Assembly (NCBI GenBank): GCA_006352455.1
Contig: VANL01000040.1
Location: 1 to 64,000, forward strand
DNA length: 64,000 bases
Direction: 5' to 3'
Source: Brachionus sp. 'Tiscar'
Lineage: Eukaryota > Rotifera > Eurotatoria > Ploima > Brachionidae
Of this stretch, positions 59,801-64,000 are shown in pieces. Each line of letters begins with the position of its first letter. The first letter of the stretch is position 1. The notes below the pieces were generated by a model. The model saw only the letters and a list, made by a program, of their open reading frames with translations. It was not told where the DNA came from and searched no databases. The position numbers and the translations under genes were made by a program.

Positions 59801-60853
59801 TATCTTCCGAAAATGAAAAAGTGTCCGGAATTTTTGGTATTCCATCTTTATAAGTTTGACCGTCACAATAAACTCCTTTTGGAAGCTAAACACCAAAAGT
59901 TAGAATAAATCAAGATTTAAAGGCTTGTTTACCGTAAATAAATCAAATTTTCGTTCAATAGCTGTTCTAAATTCAAAAAAGTTGTATTCAATTTTTATTT
60001 TGGCTTGATCAGGCTTGTTCATGTTGATGTATCCTTCGATAATCATTGCTATGGGTAATTCTTTAAAACTTTGATCATAATTAATTGGATAAGTATGACT
60101 GGGAGCTAAAAAAATCATTTGTTTTATGGTGTTTATGAAAAAATTTCAAAACATTACAGCTAAAGTAATAATCAATTAAAACATTTCCATTTACCTCTTG
60201 CCAATTTTGACAGCTTTGAAAACGAGTAGCCTTGAATTAAAATTTTTAAAATAGATTTTTATCTATTTAGTCTTTTTTATACTGGAATATCTCTCCATTT
60301 GGTTTCTTCAACTTTTACTGTAGGAAATCCATTGTTAAAATGAAAAAAATAATTTGATTGTTGCATATTATAGGTGTTTCCGTCCCAGGTTAATCCAAAA
60401 AAAATATTTTGAGCACTTTCATTTAATTTAGTAGCACTGCATTGATTGTCTTCAATAATTTATAATTAAAAAATTAAAATATTTTTCAACGGTAAAAAAT
60501 TTTACTTTCTAAATAGAATAATTCATTTTTATCAAAAAAATAAATTGTTCTTGACTTTTTATCCCTTGCTCTTTTAATTATTTCGGCTTTTTTGTCATAG
60601 TAGTCAAATTTTACAAAGACCTCTTCACTTCTATTTTCATTTAAAATGTTGATTTCAATTCGAGTTTGGAACTCTTGAGGCAGTTTTGGCAAGTTAGAGG
60701 GATCTTTAAATAGCTGAATTAATAAGATGTTTTTTGTATTTTTTTTTTACCAATATTAGGCTGGAGAGGCTGGCAAAATGGTCCATCTTGGCTGGACCAT
60801 TCAAATAAAGAAACCAATAGACAAGCCGATAAAAAAATTGTTTTCGAAAACAT
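56886..60853 (-). CDS. PAN/Apple + LolA-like type I membrane protein, copy 2 (intact), about 1,020 aa
   Basis: Same architecture as its neighbours, with every exon junction checked and in frame from ATG 60853 to TAA 56886. A signal peptide (TIFLSACLLVSLF) is followed by a first LolA-like unit (LPKLPQEFQTRIEI ... YYDKKAEIIKR) and a second (IPKIPDTFSF ... AVRYDFEGNK ... HDFNSGVGYAINEDNKNC). Four PAN modules come next: CASVC..CRSFDFC, CSRLC..CQSFTY..CKW, CAFKC..CRSFNLC and CAEIC..CRSFDY. A Thr/Ser linker with TTTSTGS lies between modules 1 and 2. A transmembrane helix (IFGVTLAVIIAGLIMGSLIGLAYV) precedes a basic stop-transfer and FTNPNYEE, an NPxY-type endocytosis signal. PAN modules are bounded by phase-1 introns. 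LolA-like plus PAN proteins of this type are known as uncharacterised metazoan families; the binding partner is unknown. Confidence 0.85.
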
Positions 60854-61122
60854 ATTTTTACTTATTTTATTAAATATTTAAAATTTAAAGAAATTTAAGT
60901 AAAGAAAAAATAAATAAAGCTTTATTTTGAAGATAAATTTTATATAAAATAGACTCGTGATTATCTTTATTATATTAAAATTCAAGTTTTTAAAAAGCTC
61001 GCCGGTAAACAAAAATGAAATGAAATCTATTTAGAAATAAGATAAAAAATTATATTTCAAAAATATCAATTTAGATAAATCAAATCAAATAAATATGATA
61101 ACATTTAAATATTATCTAATAG

Positions 61123-64000
61123 TTAAGATTGGGAATTAGGATTTGAGTAACTCATAACAGGTAAATCTTTTCTTTTTCTAATCATTTTGACTGCAAACCA
61201 AACAATTATCATACTCAAAATTGAACCCATTATCAATGAAACTATACTAACCAATGCCAATGTGCCTTTAAGAAGCAATAATTGATTTCAGCTTTATAAT
61301 CAATATTGAATAAATTTACCTGTTTGATATTTTTTATGAATTTTTTCCAGCGCATCTACTTCCAAATTCACTCCATTTTCAGTAAGATATTCTCCTTTGA
61401 AAAAAACAAAAATTTAATTTCCAACAACTTAATTATTTTTTTATCTAACTTGAATAATGATTTGAATTTTTATTTGAAACTAGCTCAATATTAGTATGAA
61501 TGTTATCTTTAACATTTTCTTTAAACAACCAGCAATCATTTGTGTTAATCATGTAGTCAAAACTACGACATACAAAAGCTTCCATATATGAGCAAACACT
61601 TGCACATCGTTCTACTGATGTATTGGTATATGTTGCTTCTGGTTTTACATTTAACTGATAGCCAGCGACCAACTTAAAGTCATCAATATTTTCTCCTTAA
61701 AAAAAAATTTAAAAATTATAACAAATAGAAATTTATTTACTTGTAAAATGTCTGCATATGGGAGAATATATCAAATCTGGATTTTTTTCATCTTCATGAA
61801 TATGCTTATCACTTAGTAGACATCTAAACTTGAATTTCTCATCTCTTGGGTTATCACATAAGTTAAAACTCTTGCATTTAAAACTTTTTTCTTCTGTACA
61901 TTCATAAGCACATTCTTCTTCATTTTGAACAATTATTTCGACAAGGTCACCTCGGGTTGCAGTTGTGAAAGGAAATTCTGTGAATAATGAAATAATGTCT
62001 CCTAAAAATAGAAGATCAATTTTTACTAATTATAAATCTAACAATTATTACTTATGTAAAGAAAAAATCCATCCTTTTTAGCAACATAACTATTGTCATT
62101 TAAATTTGAAAAAAAATCAATGCTTATAGAAGACCACTTGCATTCTTTTAATATTGGTTCAAAAGTAAGCACATCACATCTGAAAGCTAGTTCTTTACTA
62201 CAAAGTCGTGAACATTCATCAATGCTCACACCCTTACGCTGTCTAAACTGCATTGAATTATTTTCTTCTATTCGCTCCAAATTAAGATCAAAACTTTCAT
62301 TTACTAAACGAAATTTTTGGAAAAAACTTGCTATTTTAAGACAAAAAAATTAAATTTAATAATAAAATTTAAGATATACTTGAGCCTTGAGGTGGTTTTC
62401 CGGTTGAATCTGGTGAAGCGTCTAAAGTAGCTGGATATATATCATTTGCTTTAAAAGAAATAAATAATCCATTGTTTTCATAATCAATATTGAAAAAGCC
62501 TTTTAAAACGGCGTCTTCAATAGCTCTAAAAGCATCTTCTTTGCCAACGCTATCAAATGTTATTACATTTTCTGAAAAATAATAATTATAAATCTTGTTT
62601 TGAATAAAAATTTCGAATTCATTATTAATAAAAAAATTTTCTATTTTTCTTACTTGAATAATGGTCACAAAATGTTCCGTCTTCAACAATCAAAGATGGA
62701 TCAGTAGAAAATGAAGAATTATAAAATGAACAAGTAAAAGTTGCAGATTTAGAAACAAGATCTGTATTCAAGCACAGGTCAAAACTTAAACAGCGATAAT
62801 AGTTTGTGTTAAATGCTGTGTCTTTGAGGCATTGATAAGCACAGTTTTCTGGACTTGAAGATTCGATTTTATTCACAGCATTCTGTACATCTATTTTAAC
62901 ACCAATAAGTCTTCTAAAATGATCTTTAATTTTAAAATTAACAATAAATTATTGAAAATCAAATAATCAAAAATACTAATTGGAGGAGCATAGTTGGTTA
63001 AGCCAGTGTAAATTACAAAGCCATTATTTGATGATCTAATCTCTGGTGGAATAATTCGTAAAGGAGAAAGATTGTATAGTGATAGTGCTGAAAGTGCTGG
63101 TTCGTAAAATTTTTTCTCTACATATTTTTCAAAAATTTGCTTGAAAGAAACCTTGTCTATATCTTGTGGATAATCAAAAGAAATAGCAAATTCAGTTTTT
63201 TCTTTATTTTTGTAACACTGGGATACATCAAAAGTTTTTATTGATGGTTCAATAGGATCAAAATTGTAAATGTTTATTATATATTTTGTTTTTGCCTTAG
63301 AAATTTTTTAAATGTTTCAGAATTTAACGATCATAAAAATTTTTACATCACTGGACGTAATTTTGATTGCAATTGGGGCTCCAGGATGCTCACTTTCAGA
63401 ACTTTCCATTACCTGACCAATCTAAACAATTTTATCGTTTAATGAAAAAAAACTTTTAAAAATCTTTAACTCACAGCCATAAAATAAATTTCAAAAACCC
63501 AATAATCAGATTCTGTACCAGATATACCTTTTAAGTCTGTTCTTTTCGATACAAATACATCACATGTAATACCTCTTTCCAAACGCTTAAATGTTATTTT
63601 TCAAATTAATATTTAAATTTAATTTTAAAATATTTCTACTTGTCCAGCATAAAAATAATTTTCATCAATATAAAAAAATTGATTTGGGTCCTTAATAGTT
63701 AAAGCCAGACCTGCAGAACCAGCTAGTGAAATAGAATCTTGTTCGTTATTTAATGGAATGATTGAACAATTTCCCAAAAATTCATCTATAACGTAACCAA
63801 TACCACTGTTGAAGTCATGAATTACTTTTAATGGAGCATTTTCTCGATAATTGTTTGTTGCTAGTGTATCATATCGTATGGTTTTTAAGTCATAAGAATA
63901 ATATACTTTAGTTGTTTTTGCCATTTGTTTTTCATTTAACAAAATTTCTTCTGTAAATAAAAATGACTTTGGAATCGGAGGCATTTCACCTTTGAATGTT
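61123..64000 (-). CDS. PAN/Apple + LolA-like type I membrane protein, copy 3 (5' end beyond the window)
   Basis: The C-terminal three quarters of a third paralogue, from an exon that is open to the window edge down to TAA at 61123. It starts inside the second LolA-like unit (MPPIPKSFLF ... HDFNSGIGYVIDEFLGNC). The following exons match copies 1 and 2, with four PAN modules (CAYQC..CLSFDLC, CSRLC..CDVLTF..CKW, CAYEC..CKSFNLC, CASVC..CRSFDY) and a membrane helix (LVSIVSLIMGSILSMIIVWFAV). The tail ends SYSNPNSQS, so the NPNY of the other copies is NPNS here. Some introns present in copy 1 are missing in this copy, for example the one within the NSG-VGY segment. No frame break was found in the visible part. 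The intergenic gap to copy 2 is only about 270 bases. Confidence 0.83.

Noticed and set aside
1..64000. CRISPR arrays, bacterial operons, tRNA or rRNA genes
   Set aside because: No regularly spaced repeats, Shine-Dalgarno-led gene strings, or complete tRNA/rRNA structures were seen; spliced animal genes make a bacterial origin untenable.

Overview
The window looks like nuclear DNA of a small-genome invertebrate animal. It is very AT-rich, uses the standard genetic code, has many introns of only about 47-60 bases with GT..AG ends, and encodes metazoan proteins (lysosomal alpha-mannosidase, caspase, TIMELESS, ANKLE2, a PEST-type tyrosine phosphatase, PAN/Apple membrane proteins). Base composition, tiny introns, LINE debris and an intronless AAA-ATPase-like/nuclease gene fit a rotifer (monogonont, Brachionus-like) best. 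That assignment is inference; no species-specific marker was seen.

Layout. 1-97: last exon of a nucleoside monophosphate kinase (+). 778-2868: intronless coiled-coil protein (-). 2869-10400: gene-poor AT-rich DNA. 10400-12130: a nest of LINE fragments with hairpin 3' tails, beside a paralogous copy of the insertion site without the insert. 15115-19071: an intronless AAA-ATPase-like + PD-(D/E)XK nuclease gene (16533-18536, -) lies between two direct copies of the 3' end of the neighbouring alpha-mannosidase gene. 18970-22120: alpha-mannosidase (-, 3 exons), divergent from a basic nuclear-type protein at 22708-23547 (+, 2 exons). 24277-25482: caspase (-). 27057-32894: TIMELESS (-, 10 exons). 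34778-37467: ANKLE2 (+, 4 exons). 37468-44054: long intergenic region. 44055-51791: PEST-family protein tyrosine phosphatase (+, 9 exons including a 25-base micro-exon), whose introns carry a TA-flanked MITE, a TTAA-bounded inverted-repeat element and a decayed LINE. 52252-64000: three tandem head-to-tail paralogues (-) of a type I membrane protein with LolA-like and four PAN/Apple modules. The lowest-coordinate copy has a one-base frameshift and the highest runs off the window.

The genes do not form an operon or pathway. TIMELESS (fork protection) and ANKLE2 (nuclear envelope reassembly) are divergent neighbours, but co-regulation cannot be shown from sequence. The most unusual structures are the nuclease gene bracketed by duplicated mannosidase 3' ends and the tandem PAN/LolA-like family. 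Exon coordinates were worked out by hand from splice signals, reading frame and recalled family conservation, so they are models rather than transcript evidence.
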